Part shown: positions 37,131 through 46,858 of the stretch, one piece after another
Position numbering within the stretch: position 1 is the first letter of the stretch
Layout: every line of letters begins with the position of its first letter
Source: Enterobacter asburiae
GTDB taxonomy: Bacteria; Pseudomonadota; Gammaproteobacteria; Enterobacterales; Enterobacteriaceae
Length of the DNA stretch: 64,000 nt
Assembly (NCBI GenBank): GCA_011754535.1
Contig: JAAQVN010000001.1
Coordinates: forward strand, 682,001-746,000
Reading direction: 5' to 3'
Position numbers and translations under genes: made by a program
The notes under the pieces: model-generated
The model's input: only the letters and a program-made list of their open reading frames with translations
The model's database searches: none
What the model was told of the DNA's origin: nothing

Positions 37131-38099
37131 ATGCCGAACATTACCTGGTGTGACCTGCCAACGGATGTCTCTTTATGGCCAGGATTGCCGCTCTCGTTAA
37201 GTGGCGATGAGGTGATGCCTCTGGATTACCACGCTGGCCGTAGCGGCTGGCTGCTGTACGGACGCGGCCTGGATAAGCAGCGCCTGACCCAGTATCAAAC
37301 CAGGCTGGGCGCGGCGATGGTCATCGTAGCGGCCTGGTGCGTGGAAGATTACCAGGTCATCCGGCTGGCGGGTTCCCTGACGCAGCGCGCAACGCGTCTG
37401 GCGCATGACGCCGGGCTGGACGTTGCGCCGCTCGGCAAAATTCCGCACCTGAAAACGCCGGGGCTGCTGGTGATGGACATGGACTCCACCGCCATTCAGA
37501 TCGAGTGTATTGACGAGATTGCTAAGCTGGCAGGCAGCGGTGAGCTGGTGGCGGAAGTCACCGAGCGTGCGATGCGCGGCGAGCTGGACTTCACCGCCAG
37601 CCTGCGCCAGCGCGTGGCGACCCTGAAAGGGGCCGATGCCAACATCCTTCGCCAGGTGCGCGACGTGCTGCCGCTGATGCCGGGACTGACGCAGCTGGTG
37701 CTGAAGCTCCAGTCCCTCGGCTGGAAAGTGGCGATTGCTTCCGGTGGCTTCACCTTCTTTGCAGATTATCTGCGCGAAAAACTGCATCTGACCACGGTGG
37801 TGGCTAACGAGCTGGAAATCATGGACGGCAAGCTGACCGGCCAGGTGATCGGCGACATCGTGGATGCCCAGTACAAAGCCAACACCCTGACGCGCCTGGC
37901 GGAGAAATATGACATTCCTGTCGAGCAGACCGTCGGCATCGGTGATGGCGCGAACGATCTGCCGATGATCAAAGTTGCTGGCCTTGGCATTGCCTACCAT
38001 GCCAAGCCAAAAGTGAATGAAAAGACGGAAGTGACTATCCGTCACGCTGACCTGATGGGGGTGTTCTGCATTCTCTCCGGCAGCCTTAATCAGAAATAA
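37131..38099 (+). CDS. serB: Phosphoserine phosphatase
   Basis: 322 aa from ATG 37131 with AGGAG six bases upstream, as in E. coli. Final step of serine biosynthesis: O-phosphoserine to serine. The N-terminal ~100 residues form the regulatory ACT-like part. The HAD catalytic domain has motif I LVMDMDSTAIQIECIDEIA, the cap with EVTERAMRGELDFTASLRQR, motif II VAIASGGFTFFADYL, and motif III/IV VGIGDGANDLPMIKVAGLGI. It forms an operon with radA (11-nt gap) and nadR. Confidence 0.98.
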   Translation: MPNITWCDLPTDVSLWPGLPLSLSGDEVMPLDYHAGRSGWLLYGRGLDKQRLTQYQTRLGAAMVIVAAWCVEDYQVIRLAGSLTQRATRLAHDAGLDVAPLGKIPHLKTPGLLVMDMDSTAIQIECIDEIAKLAGSGELVAEVTERAMRGELDFTASLRQRVATLKGADANILRQVRDVLPLMPGLTQLVLKLQSLGWKVAIASGGFTFFADYLREKLHLTTVVANELEIMDGKLTGQVIGDIVDAQYKANTLTRLAEKYDIPVEQTVGIGDGANDLPMIKVAGLGIAYHAKPKVNEKTEVTIRHADLMGVFCILSGSLNQK

Positions 38100-38110
38100 C
38101 GAGGTAAACC

Positions 38111-39496
38111 GTGGCGAAAGCTCCAAAACGCGCATTTGTCTGTAATGAATGTGGTGCGGATTATCCGCGCTGGCAGGGGCAATGCAGCGCCTGTCATGCC
38201 TGGAACACCATCACCGAAGTGCGTGGTGTGGCGGCTTCGCCGAGCGTGGCCCGCAATGAACGCCTGAGTGGCTATGCGGGCAATGCAGGCGTGTCGAAGG
38301 TACAAAAACTTTCAGATATCAGCCTGGAGGCGCTGCCGCGCTTCTCCACCGGCTTCAAGGAATTTGACCGTGTGCTCGGCGGCGGCGTGGTGCCGGGCAG
38401 CGCGATCCTGATCGGCGGTAACCCGGGCGCGGGGAAATCGACCCTGCTGCTGCAAACGCTTTGCAAGCTCGCCGAACAGATGAAAACTCTGTACGTCACG
38501 GGGGAAGAGTCACTGCAGCAGGTGGCGATGCGCGCGCACCGCCTGGGCCTGCCGACCGGCAACCTGAACATGCTCTCCGAAACCAGCATCGAGCAGATCT
38601 GCATGATCGCCGAAGAAGAGCAGCCGAAGCTGATGGTGATCGACTCCATCCAGGTGATGCACATGGCGGACATTCAGTCCTCGCCGGGCAGCGTGGCACA
38701 GGTGCGTGAAACCGCCGCTTACCTGACGCGCTTTGCCAAAACGCGCGGCGTGGCGATTGTGATGGTCGGCCACGTGACCAAAGACGGCTCGCTGGCGGGG
38801 CCGAAGGTGCTTGAGCACTGTATCGACTGCTCCGTGATGCTCGACGGCGACGCGGATTCCCGCTTCCGCACCTTGCGCAGCCATAAAAACCGTTTTGGGG
38901 CGGTGAACGAACTGGGCGTGTTTGCCATGACCGAGCAGGGGCTGCGCGAGGTCAGCAACCCATCTGCTATCTTCCTGAGCCGTGGCGATGAGATCACCTC
39001 CGGCAGCTCGGTGATGGTGCTGTGGGAAGGCACGCGCCCGCTGCTCGTCGAAATTCAGGCGCTGGTGGATCACTCTATGATGGGTAACCCGCGGCGCGTG
39101 GCGGTCGGTCTGGAGCAGAACCGTCTGGCGATCCTGCTGGCGGTGCTGCACCGTCACGGCGGCCTGCAGATGGCGGATCAGGATGTGTTCGTTAACGTGG
39201 TTGGCGGCGTCAAAGTCACTGAAACCAGCGCAGATCTGGCGCTACTCCTGGCGATGGTCTCCAGCCTGCGCGACAGGCCGCTGCCGCAGGATCTGGTGGT
39301 GTTTGGTGAAGTGGGGCTGGCCGGGGAAATCCGTCCGGTGCCGAGCGGCCAGGAGCGTATCTCCGAGGCAGCAAAACACGGCTTCCGTCGGGCTATTGTT
39401 CCGGCAGCTAACGTGCCGAAAAAAATCCCGGAAGGGATGCAGGTCTTTGGTGTTAAGAAACTCGCAGATGCGTTAAATGTCTTTGACGACTTATAA
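38111..39496 (+). CDS. radA: DNA repair protein RadA (branch-migration helicase)
   Basis: 461 aa from GTG 38111 (GAGGTAAACC upstream). Domains: N-terminal zinc finger C-x2-C-x10-C-x2-C (FVCNECGADYPRWQGQCSAC), RecA-like ATPase with Walker A GGNPGAGKSTLLLQT and Walker B LMVIDSIQVMH, the RadA-specific KNRFG motif in SHKNRFGAVNELG, and a C-terminal Lon-protease-like domain (DVFVNVVGGVKVTETSADLA ... GEVGLAGEIRPV). It processes recombination intermediates with RecA. Between serB and nadR as in K-12. Confidence 0.98.
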   Translation: MAKAPKRAFVCNECGADYPRWQGQCSACHAWNTITEVRGVAASPSVARNERLSGYAGNAGVSKVQKLSDISLEALPRFSTGFKEFDRVLGGGVVPGSAILIGGNPGAGKSTLLLQTLCKLAEQMKTLYVTGEESLQQVAMRAHRLGLPTGNLNMLSETSIEQICMIAEEEQPKLMVIDSIQVMHMADIQSSPGSVAQVRETAAYLTRFAKTRGVAIVMVGHVTKDGSLAGPKVLEHCIDCSVMLDGDADSRFRTLRSHKNRFGAVNELGVFAMTEQGLREVSNPSAIFLSRGDEITSGSSVMVLWEGTRPLLVEIQALVDHSMMGNPRRVAVGLEQNRLAILLAVLHRHGGLQMADQDVFVNVVGGVKVTETSADLALLLAMVSSLRDRPLPQDLVVFGEVGLAGEIRPVPSGQERISEAAKHGFRRAIVPAANVPKKIPEGMQVFGVKKLADALNVFDDL

Positions 39497-39531
39497 TTAC
39501 GTATTCGATTTTGCAGGAGGCACCGTAATTT

Positions 39532-40764
39532 ATGTCATCATTTGACTACATCAAAACCGCAATCCGTCAGAAAGGCTGCACGCTGCAGCAGGTGGCTGAC
39601 GCCAGCGGCATGACCAAAGGCTACCTGAGCCAACTGCTGAACGCCAAAATCAAAAGCCCCAGCGCGCAGAAGCTCGAAGCGCTGCACCGTTTTCTGGGGC
39701 TCGAATTCCCGCGTATGCAAAAGAACATTGGCGTGGTGTTCGGCAAGTTTTACCCCCTGCATACCGGGCATATCTATCTGATCCAGCGCGCCTGTAGCCA
39801 GGTTGACGAGCTGCACATCATCATGGGTTACGACGAAACTCGCGATCGCCAGCTGTTTGAAGACAGCGCCATGTCGCAGCAGCCCACCGTGCCGGACCGC
39901 CTGCGCTGGCTGCTGCAGACCTTTAAGTACCAGAAAAACATTCGTATTCATGCCTTTAACGAAGAGGGCATGGAGCCGTACCCGCACGGCTGGGATGTGT
40001 GGAGCAACGGCATCAAAGCGTTTATGGAAGAAAAGGGTATTGCGCCTAACTGGATCTACACCTCTGAAGAGTCCGACGCGCCGCAGTTCCGCGAGCATCT
40101 GGGCATCGAGACGGTGCTGATCGATCCAAAACGCACCTTTATGAACATCAGCGGGGCGCAGATCCGCGAGAACCCGTTCCGCTACTGGGATTACATCCCG
40201 ACCGAAGTGAAGCCGTTCTTCGTGCGCACGGTGGCTATTCTGGGCGGTGAATCGAGCGGTAAATCAACGCTGGTCAACAAGCTGGCGAACATCTTCAACA
40301 CCACCAGCGCGTGGGAGTATGGCCGCGATTATGTGTTCTCGCACCTCGGCGGCGACGAGATGGCATTGCAGTATTCGGACTACGATAAAATTGCCCTCGG
40401 ACACGCCCAGTACATTGATTTTGCCGTGAAATACGCCAATAAAGTGGCCTTTATCGATACCGATTTCGTCACCACGCAGGCGTTCTGTAAAAAGTACGAG
40501 GGGCGCGAACACCCGTTCGTGCAGGCGCTGATTGACGAATACCGCTTTGACCTGGTGATCCTGCTGGAAAATAATACCCCGTGGGTGGCCGACGGCATGC
40601 GCAGCCTCGGCAGCTCGGTGGACAGGCGAGAATTCCAGTCCATGCTGGTGGAGATGCTCAACGAAAACAACGTTGAGTTTGTGCATGTGGAAGAGTCGGA
40701 CTACGACTCGCGTTTCCTGCGCTGCGTCGAGCTGGTGAAGGAGATGATGGGGGAGCAGGGGTAG
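39532..40764 (+). CDS. nadR: NadR: NAD regulator, NMN adenylyltransferase, ribosylnicotinamide kinase
   Basis: 410 aa (as in E. coli), three domains. The N-terminal HTH (residues 1-60: TLQQVADASGMTKGYLSQLL) represses NAD biosynthesis genes. The NMNAT domain follows (VVFGKFYPLHTGHIYLIQRA; ISGAQIRENPFRYWDYI). The C-terminal ribosylnicotinamide kinase has Walker A ILGGESSGKSTLVNKLA and acidic YGRDYVFSHLGGDE / FIDTDFVTTQAF. The upstream GCAGGAGG is a strong ribosome site. An inverted pair of REP-like elements begins 5 nt after the stop. Confidence 0.98.
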   Translation: MSSFDYIKTAIRQKGCTLQQVADASGMTKGYLSQLLNAKIKSPSAQKLEALHRFLGLEFPRMQKNIGVVFGKFYPLHTGHIYLIQRACSQVDELHIIMGYDETRDRQLFEDSAMSQQPTVPDRLRWLLQTFKYQKNIRIHAFNEEGMEPYPHGWDVWSNGIKAFMEEKGIAPNWIYTSEESDAPQFREHLGIETVLIDPKRTFMNISGAQIRENPFRYWDYIPTEVKPFFVRTVAILGGESSGKSTLVNKLANIFNTTSAWEYGRDYVFSHLGGDEMALQYSDYDKIALGHAQYIDFAVKYANKVAFIDTDFVTTQAFCKKYEGREHPFVQALIDEYRFDLVILLENNTPWVADGMRSLGSSVDRREFQSMLVEMLNENNVEFVHVEESDYDSRFLRCVELVKEMMGEQG

Positions 40765-40768
40765 TTTA

Positions 40769-40860
40769 CCCCTCACCCTAACCCTCTCCCCAGAGGGGCG
40801 AGGGGATCGAACGGAGCCGTCTTTACCCTCTCCCCTCTGGGGAGAGGGCAGGGTGAGGGG
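40769..40860. repeat. Inverted pair of REP-like elements (REPIN-like)
   Basis: Outer arms CCCCTCACCCT (40769-40779) and AGGGTGAGGGG (40850-40860) are perfect inverted copies. Inside them lie CCCTCTCCCC/AGAGGGG and CCCTCTCCCCTCTGGGGAGA hairpins. The core matches the 46-nt family but without its GTGCGGCCTGATG head. It fills nearly the whole nadR to alcohol dehydrogenase gap and can form a large cruciform or bidirectional terminator. Confidence 0.78.
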
Positions 40861-40870
40861 AACAAACCAC

Positions 40871-41872
40871 TCAGAACTCAACCACCACTTTCCCCCGCAT
40901 ATGCCCCTCCAGCACTTTACGGTGCGCTTCGGTAATGCTTTCCACGCTCAGCCCGTGCAGTGTTTCACTCAGCGAACTTTCTACCACGCCGTTATCCACC
41001 AACTTCGCCACCTCATTGAGGATCTCACCCTGCCGCGCCATATCAGCGGTCTGGTACATGCTGCGGGTGTACATAAACTCCCAGTGCAGCGCGGCGGATT
41101 TGGACTTGAGCTTGTCCTGGTTCAGCGGATGTTCATTCTCAACGATGGAACAGATATGCCCCTGCGGTGCAATCAGTTCGCTGACCGCATCCCAGTGCCC
41201 GTCGGTGTCGTTGAGGATGAAAATGTAATCCACAAAGGTGATGCCCTGTTTTGCCAGCTCGCCTTTCAGATCGCGGTAGTTCACCACCGTGTCAGCCCCA
41301 CGATCGCGGCACCATTGGGCGGAATCTTCTCGTGAAGCGGTTGCGATGACCTTCACTTTGCTGTTGTGCTTCGCAAACGGGATCGCCAGCGAGCCCACGC
41401 CGCCCGCGCCGCCGATGATCAGCAGCGTTTTGTCCGCCCCTGCATCCTGAATGTTCAGCCGTTCAAACAGGCCTTCCCACGCGGTGAGCGCGGTTAAGGG
41501 CAGTGCTGCGGCAGCCGCCCAGCCGAGGCTGGCAGGCTTGTGCCCGACTATGCGCGCATCGATCAGCTGATGCGTGGTGTTGCTGCCCGGGCGGGTGATG
41601 TCTCCCGCGTACCATACCTCGTCACCCGGTTTGAATCCGGTCACGCCAGTCCCCACGGCTTTGACGATCCCGCTGGCATCCCAGCCGAGCACCCGCGGAT
41701 CTTTCAGCCCGTTTTTGGCAATGCCTGCGTGCACCTTGGTGTCTACAGGGTTTATGGAGACGGCTTTCACCTCCACCAGCAGATCGTGCTCGCCGGGCTG
41801 CGGCATAGGCGGGGTGATTTCAATGAAGGTGGATGGATTTTCCGGGTTAACGGCAATGGCTTTAACAGACAT
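40871..41872 (-). CDS. Zinc-type alcohol dehydrogenase / quinone oxidoreductase-like protein (MDR family)
   Basis: 333-aa medium-chain dehydrogenase/reductase. Seen: GroES-like N-terminal half (LLVEVKAVSINPVDTKVHAG, VLGWDASGIVKAVGTGVTGF, GDEVWYAGD) and Rossmann NADP-binding motif LLIIGGAGGVGSLAIPFAKH. It lacks the Cys/His set of structural zinc sites, so despite the family name it is likely a zinc-free NADPH-dependent quinone or enone reductase. A LysR gene diverges from it 108 nt away, the usual layout of a LysR-controlled target. The pair is absent from the nadR-ettA junction in K-12 and is flanked on both sides by related repeats. Confidence 0.9.
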   Translation of the reverse strand: MSVKAIAVNPENPSTFIEITPPMPQPGEHDLLVEVKAVSINPVDTKVHAGIAKNGLKDPRVLGWDASGIVKAVGTGVTGFKPGDEVWYAGDITRPGSNTTHQLIDARIVGHKPASLGWAAAAALPLTALTAWEGLFERLNIQDAGADKTLLIIGGAGGVGSLAIPFAKHNSKVKVIATASREDSAQWCRDRGADTVVNYRDLKGELAKQGITFVDYIFILNDTDGHWDAVSELIAPQGHICSIVENEHPLNQDKLKSKSAALHWEFMYTRSMYQTADMARQGEILNEVAKLVDNGVVESSLSETLHGLSVESITEAHRKVLEGHMRGKVVVEF

Positions 41873-41980
41873 GGTGTGCTCCTCAATGGCATGCGTTTTG
41901 TTGAGGCTAGTCTATTAAGTGGCCAGCTGCATGATAAGATGGACAATCAAGAACTCAGCGTTCGCACAGGATGAACAATC

Positions 41981-42880
41981 ATGTTTAAACAGCTGCAGGA
42001 TATGGCTCTATTCGCGCTGGTGGCGGAGATGGGCAGCTTTACCGCGGCGGCGCAGAAGGCGGAACTGCCAAAATCCAGCGTGAGCCAGCGGATTAGTCAG
42101 CTGGAGCAGCAGGTGGGGATCCGCCTGCTCAACCGCACCACGCGCAGGATCAGCCTCACGTTCGCAGGCGAGCACTATCTGGTGCACTGTCGCGAGATGC
42201 TGGCAGCCAGCGAGCGGGCGGAGTACGCCATTCAACGGCTGCGTGAAAACCCCAGCGGGCGACTGCGGATCACCTGTCCGGCGGGGATTGGGGCGACGCT
42301 GCTGGCGCATATGAATGCCGAGTTCCAGCTTCGCTATCCTGACGTTTCGCTGGATGTGTCGATCTCTGACGACGTGGTGGATCTGGTCGAGTCCGGCTTT
42401 GACGTGGCGCTGCGCACCGGCAGGCCGCAGGACTCCTCCCTGATTGGCCGGATGATCGGGCATTGCCCGCGCTACATGCTGGCCTCGCCGGACTATCTGG
42501 CGCGCCGGGAGCCGCTGACGCATCCTCGCCAGCTGGTGGATCACCGCAGTATTACGCACCGGGCGTGGTCGGAGTGGCTTCTGCGACGCGAGAGCGAGGA
42601 TTACCGCTACCTGCCGGATAACGCGCACATGACCGATAATCTGGTTTACGCCCGCGAATGTGCGATTGCCGGTGCGGGGATCACGCTGTTACCCGCATTT
42701 CTGCTGGAAGATAAGATCGAAAAAGGTGCGCTGGTTCAGGTGCTGCCTGAGTGGAATGTTGAAGGTAACGATCTGTGGCTGGCCTATCCGAGCCGCAAGC
42801 TGAACTCGCCCGCGCTAATGAGCTATATCGAGTTTGCGATGCAGTTCGATGAGGTGAAGCGGTATTACGTGGGTGGGTGA
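41981..42880 (+). CDS. LysR-family transcriptional regulator
   Basis: 299 aa. N-terminal LysR HTH (MALFALVAEMGSFTAAAQKA, SSVSQRISQLEQQVGIRLLN, RTTRRISLTFAG), and a substrate-binding domain of the CrgA/PA-type (SGRLRITCPAGIGATLLAHM, LDVSISDDVVDLVESGFDVA, ECAIAGAGITLLPAFLL). It resembles the large LysR group that pairs with oxidoreductases. Divergent orientation toward the MDR gene suggests that gene as target. The inducer is unknown. A 46-nt repeat starts five bases after its stop, followed by a terminator shared with convergent ettA. Confidence 0.9.
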   Translation: MFKQLQDMALFALVAEMGSFTAAAQKAELPKSSVSQRISQLEQQVGIRLLNRTTRRISLTFAGEHYLVHCREMLAASERAEYAIQRLRENPSGRLRITCPAGIGATLLAHMNAEFQLRYPDVSLDVSISDDVVDLVESGFDVALRTGRPQDSSLIGRMIGHCPRYMLASPDYLARREPLTHPRQLVDHRSITHRAWSEWLLRRESEDYRYLPDNAHMTDNLVYARECAIAGAGITLLPAFLLEDKIEKGALVQVLPEWNVEGNDLWLAYPSRKLNSPALMSYIEFAMQFDEVKRYYVGG

Positions 42881-42884
42881 TTTT

Positions 42885-42930
42885 GTGCGGCCTGATGCCC
42901 TCACCCTGACCCTCTCCCACGGGGAGAGGG
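42885..42930. repeat. 46-nt dispersed REP-like element, copy E
   Basis: GTGCGGCCTGATGCCCTC, ACCCTGA, then CCCTCTCCC / GGGGAGAGGG around AC. It continues through ACAAACAT into the hairpin at 42942, the same composite seen inverted at 17743-17828. Confidence 0.82.
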
Positions 42931-42941
42931 TACAAACATAA

Positions 42942-42967
42942 AAAACGGCAACCGAAGTTGCCGTTTT
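42942..42967. terminator. Bidirectional terminator between lysR and ettA
   Basis: 11-bp perfect stem AAAACGGCAAC / GTTGCCGTTTT with a CGAA tetraloop, A-rich on the left and T-rich on the right, so usable from both converging genes. Stem identical to that at 17743. Confidence 0.88.
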
Positions 42968-42971
42968 GCTT

Positions 42972-44639
42972 TTATTTCGCAATACGCTTGTACTTAATAC
43001 GCTTCGGCTCCAGCGCGTCTGCGCCCAGCGTGCGTTTCTTGTACTCTTCGTATTCGGTGAAGTTACCTTCGAAGAACTCCACTTTACCTTCGTCCTGGTA
43101 GTCCAGGATGTGGGTGGCGATACGGTCCAGGAACCAGCGGTCGTGCGAGATAACCATCGCGCAGCCCGGGAACTCCAGCAGGGCGTTTTCCAGCGCGCGC
43201 AGGGTTTCGATATCCAGGTCGTTGGTTGGTTCATCGAGCAGCAGAACGTTACCGCCAACCTGCAGCAGCTTCGCCAGGTGTAGACGACCGCGCTCGCCGC
43301 CGGACAGCTCGCCCACGCGTTTGCCCTGGTCGGTGCCTTTGAAGTTAAAGCGGCCAACGTAGGCACGGCTTGGCATCTCGGTGTTGCCGATACGCATGAT
43401 ATCCAGACCGCCGGAGACTTCTTCCCACACGGTTTTGCTGTTATCCATCGCGTCACGGAACTGGTCAACGGAGGCCAGCTTCACGGTTTCACCCAGGGTG
43501 ATAGAGCCGCTGTCAGGCTGTTCCTGACCGGACATCATGCGGAACAGGGTCGATTTACCCGCGCCGTTCGGACCGATGATCCCAACGATAGCGCCTTTCG
43601 GTACGGAGAAGCTCAGGTCGTCGATCAGCAGGCGGTCGCCGTAAGACTTGCGCAGGTTGCTGACTTCAACCACTTTATCCCCCAGACGTGCTCCAGGTGG
43701 AATAAACAGTTCGTTGGTTTCGTTACGTTTCTGGTATTCGGTGTTGTTCAGCTCTTCGAAGCGTGCCAGACGGGCTTTGCCCTTAGACTGACGGCCTTTC
43801 GCGCCGTGACGCACCCACTCCAGCTCTTTCTCAATAGACTTACGACGGGCCGCTTCCTGAGAAGCTTCCTGCGCCAGGCGCTGATCTTTCTGCTCCAGCC
43901 AGGAGGAGTAGTTGCCTTCCCACGGAATGCCTTCGCCGCGGTCCAGCTCCAGGATCCAGCCTGCGACATTGTCGAGGAAGTAACGGTCGTGGGTAATCGC
44001 CACCACGGTGCCTTCGAAGTCGTGCAGGAAGCGCTCCAGCCATGCCACGGATTCCGCATCCAGGTGGTTAGTCGGTTCATCGAGCAGCAGCATGTCTGGT
44101 TTTTCCAGCAGCAGGCGGCACAGCGCCACGCGGCGGCGTTCACCACCGGAGAGGTTCGCGATTTTCGCATCCCAGTCCGGCAGACGCAGGGCATCAGCCG
44201 CACGCTCCAGCTGCACGTTCAGGTTGTGACCATCGTGCGCCTGGATAATCTCTTCATATTTGCCCTGCTGAGCGGCCAGCTTGTCGAAGTCCGCATCCGG
44301 CTCGGCGTATTTGGCATACACTTCATCCAGACCTTTCAGCGCGTTAACCACTTCGGACACCGCTTCTTCAACGGACTCACGTACGGTGTGTTCCGGGTTC
44401 AGCTGAGGTTCCTGCGGCAGGTAGCCGATCTTGATGCCAGGCTGCGGACGGGCTTCACCTTCGATGTCTGTATCGATGCCGGCCATGATGCGCAGCAGGG
44501 TGGACTTACCGGCACCGTTGAGACCCAGAACACCAATTTTTGCGCCCGGGAAGAAGCTCAGCGAGATATTTTTAAGAATATGACGTTTCGGCGGGACAAC
44601 TTTGCCGACACGATGCATGGTATAAACGAATTGAGCCAC
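42972..44639 (-). CDS. ettA: Energy-dependent translational throttle protein EttA (ABC-F)
   Basis: 555 aa, the same as E. coli EttA (YjjK). It is a ribosome-associated ABC-F ATPase that gates the first peptide bond according to ATP/ADP ratio by binding the E site. Two ABC modules: first Walker A GLNGAGKSTLLRIMAG, signature LSGGERRRVALCR, Walker B LLLDEPTNHLDAESV; second Walker A GPNGAGKSTLFRMM, signature LSGGERGRLHLAK, Walker B LLLDEPTNDLDIETL. The arm insertion lies near residues 95-140 and the linker (P-site tip) near 245-320 (EWVRHGAKGRQSKGKARLAR). Start MAQFVYTMHRVGKVVPPKRH. Divergent from slt. Confidence 0.98.
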   Translation of the reverse strand: MAQFVYTMHRVGKVVPPKRHILKNISLSFFPGAKIGVLGLNGAGKSTLLRIMAGIDTDIEGEARPQPGIKIGYLPQEPQLNPEHTVRESVEEAVSEVVNALKGLDEVYAKYAEPDADFDKLAAQQGKYEEIIQAHDGHNLNVQLERAADALRLPDWDAKIANLSGGERRRVALCRLLLEKPDMLLLDEPTNHLDAESVAWLERFLHDFEGTVVAITHDRYFLDNVAGWILELDRGEGIPWEGNYSSWLEQKDQRLAQEASQEAARRKSIEKELEWVRHGAKGRQSKGKARLARFEELNNTEYQKRNETNELFIPPGARLGDKVVEVSNLRKSYGDRLLIDDLSFSVPKGAIVGIIGPNGAGKSTLFRMMSGQEQPDSGSITLGETVKLASVDQFRDAMDNSKTVWEEVSGGLDIMRIGNTEMPSRAYVGRFNFKGTDQGKRVGELSGGERGRLHLAKLLQVGGNVLLLDEPTNDLDIETLRALENALLEFPGCAMVISHDRWFLDRIATHILDYQDEGKVEFFEGNFTEYEEYKKRTLGADALEPKRIKYKRIAK

Positions 44640-44865
44640 GTGGACTTCGCCTCTTTTATCGTAATGAGAAGGAATTTCAGCCTCGAAGTGTAGCCTTTTT
44701 CACGCCCTAATCCCAGCCAGGAACGTCGGGAGTGTTAAAACGCGCAAGAAAGGTAAAAAAGTGTCCATGACGTGGCGCGTTGCAGGATGCCTGGTTAGCA
44801 TAAGTTGTTGTGACTTTGACGTGGCAAGACGCTGCAATTGACGAAAAAACAATGAGGAAGAGCTT

Positions 44866-46803
44866 GTGGAAAAAGCCAAACGGGTGGTCTGGCGTCTGCT
44901 GGCTGCCAGCGTATGCGTAATGGCGGTAAGCCAGGCGGTGCATGCAGATTCACTGGATGAACAACGTAACCGCTACGCCCAGATTAAACAGGCGTGGGAC
45001 AACAAGCAGATGGATACCGTGCAGGCGCTGATGCCGACGCTCAAGGATTATCCGCTGTATCCGTATCTGGAGTATCGCCAGATTACCGACGATCTGATGA
45101 ACCAGCCGACCGTCACCGTGAATAATTTCATTAAGGCGAACCCGACCCTGCCGCCTGCCCGAAATCTCCAGTCTCGTTTTGTGAATGAGCTGGCGCGTCG
45201 TGAAGACTGGCGCGGCCTGCTGGCGTTTAGCCCTGACAAGCCGAATACCACCGAAGCGCAGTGTAATTACTACTATGCGAAATGGGCGACCGGACAGCAG
45301 GAAGAGGCATGGGCCGGGGCGAAAGATCTGTGGTTGACCGGCAAAAGCCAGCCGAACGCCTGTGATTCCCTGTTTGGCGCATGGCGCGCGTCCGGCAAGC
45401 AGGACCCGCTGGCCTACCTTGAGCGCATCCGCCTGGCGATGAAAGCGGGCAACACGCGTCTGGTGACCGCGCTGGCAGGGCAGATGCCGTCCGATTACCA
45501 GACTATCTCCTCGGCGGTTATCGCGCTGGCAAACGATCCGAACAGCGTGCTGACCTTTGCCCGCAGCACGGGCTCGACCGATTTTACCCGCCAAATGGCG
45601 GCGGTGGCTTTTGCCAGCGTGGCGCGCGACGATGTCGAAAACGCGCGGCTGATGATCCCGCAGCTGGTGCAGGCGCAGCAGCTGAATGAAGATCAAACCC
45701 AGGAGCTGCGCGACATCGTGGCGTGGCGACTGATGGGCACGGATGTGACTGACGATCAGGCGCGCTGGCGAGACGATGCCATTATGCGTTCTAACTCCAC
45801 GTCGCTGGTGGAACGCCGCGTGCGCATGGCGCTGGGTACCGGCGACCGCCGTGGCCTCAACACCTGGCTCGCGCGTTTGCCGATGGATGCCAAAGAGAAA
45901 GACGAATGGCGCTACTGGCAGGCGGATCTGCTGCTGGAGCGTGGTCGTGAAGGCGAAGCCAAAGATATTCTTCACTCGCTGATGCAGCAGCGTGGGTTCT
46001 ACCCGATGGCGGCCGCCCAGCGTCTGGGCGAAGAGTACACGCTCAGGATCGACAAAGCGCCCGCTAATGCGAACCCGTCGCTGACGCAGGGACCAGAGAT
46101 GGCGCGCGTTCGCGAGCTGATGTACTGGAACATGGATAACACCGCGCGCAGCGAGTGGGCCAACCTGGTGACCAGCCGCACCACGGATGAAAAAGCGCAG
46201 CTTGCCCGCTATGCGTTTGATAATCACTGGTGGGATCTGAGCGTGCAGGCGACGATCGCCGGTAAGCTGTGGGATCATCTCGAAGAGCGTTTCCCGCTGG
46301 CGTATAAAGATCTGTTTGACCGCTACACCAGCGGCAAAGATATCCCGCAAAGCTACGCCATGGCGATTGCTCGTCAGGAGAGCGCCTGGAACCCGAAAGT
46401 CCGTTCCCCGGTGGGCGCCAGCGGTCTGATGCAGATTATGCCGGGCACGGCAACGCACACGGTGAAGATGTTTAATATCCCTGGGTACAGCAGCCCGTCA
46501 CAGCTGTTGGATCCGGATACCAACATCAACATCGGCACCAGCTACCTGCAGTACGTGTATCAGCAGTTCGGCAATAACCGTATCTTCGCGTCGGCGGCGT
46601 ATAACGCCGGCCCGGGTCGCGTGCGCACCTGGCTTGGCAATAGCGCCGGACGCATCGACGCCGTGGCGTTTGTCGAGAGCATCCCGTTCTCGGAAACGCG
46701 CGGCTACGTGAAGAACGTGCTGGCCTATGACGCCTACTATCGCTACTTCATGGGGCAGAAAGATACCCTGATGAGCGATGCTGAGTGGCAGAGACGTTAC
46801 TGA
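44866..46803 (+). CDS. slt: Soluble lytic murein transglycosylase (Slt70)
   Basis: 645 aa (as in E. coli) from GTG 44866 with GAGGAAGAGC upstream. Signal peptide to about residue 27 ([18 protein letters not shown]). A long alpha-superhelical U and L domain follows, then the C-terminal lysozyme-like domain. Catalytic Glu is in [15 protein letters not shown] (about residue 505), with [28 protein letters not shown] and the final [17 protein letters not shown]. It cleaves peptidoglycan glycan strands to 1,6-anhydro muropeptides in the periplasm. trpR follows after a short operator-containing gap. Confidence 0.98.
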   Translation: MEKAKRVVWRLLAASVCVMAVSQAVHADSLDEQRNRYAQIKQAWDNKQMDTVQALMPTLKDYPLYPYLEYRQITDDLMNQPTVTVNNFIKANPTLPPARNLQSRFVNELARREDWRGLLAFSPDKPNTTEAQCNYYYAKWATGQQEEAWAGAKDLWLTGKSQPNACDSLFGAWRASGKQDPLAYLERIRLAMKAGNTRLVTALAGQMPSDYQTISSAVIALANDPNSVLTFARSTGSTDFTRQMAAVAFASVARDDVENARLMIPQLVQAQQLNEDQTQELRDIVAWRLMGTDVTDDQARWRDDAIMRSNSTSLVERRVRMALGTGDRRGLNTWLARLPMDAKEKDEWRYWQADLLLERGREGEAKDILHSLMQQRGFYPMAAAQRLGEEYTLRIDKAPANANPSLTQGPEMARVRELMYWNMDNTARSEWANLVTSRTTDEKAQLARYAFDNHWWDLSVQATIAGKLWDHLEERFPLAYKDLFDRYTSGKDIPQSYAMAIARQESAWNPKVRSPVGASGLMQIMPGTATHTVKMFNIPGYSSPSQLLDPDTNINIGTSYLQYVYQQFGNNRIFASAAYNAGPGRVRTWLGNSAGRIDAVAFVESIPFSETRGYVKNVLAYDAYYRYFMGQKDTLMSDAEWQRRY

Positions 46804-46824
46804 TCGGCATGGGTTGTGTTATGC

Positions 46825-46844
46825 TGTACTCGCTAATGAGTACA
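46825..46844 (+). promoter_or_regulatory. TrpR operator at the trpR promoter
   Basis: TGTACTC-N6-GAGTACA, a perfect 7-bp-arm inverted repeat 14 nt before the trpR start, immediately after a -10-like TTATGCT. It resembles the E. coli trpR operator (GTACTC...GAGTAC) and indicates autoregulation. Confidence 0.85.
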
Positions 46845-46858
46845 AGAGGCAGCATAAC

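Noticed and set aside
44950..46458. 502-codon minus-strand open frame inside slt
   Set aside because: His/Arg/Gln-rich antisense frame caused by GC-rich codon bias; slt is fully conserved on the other strand.
46778..46858. Upstream in-frame extension of trpR
   Set aside because: It overlaps the slt 3' end and the TrpR operator; ATG 46859 matches the known start.
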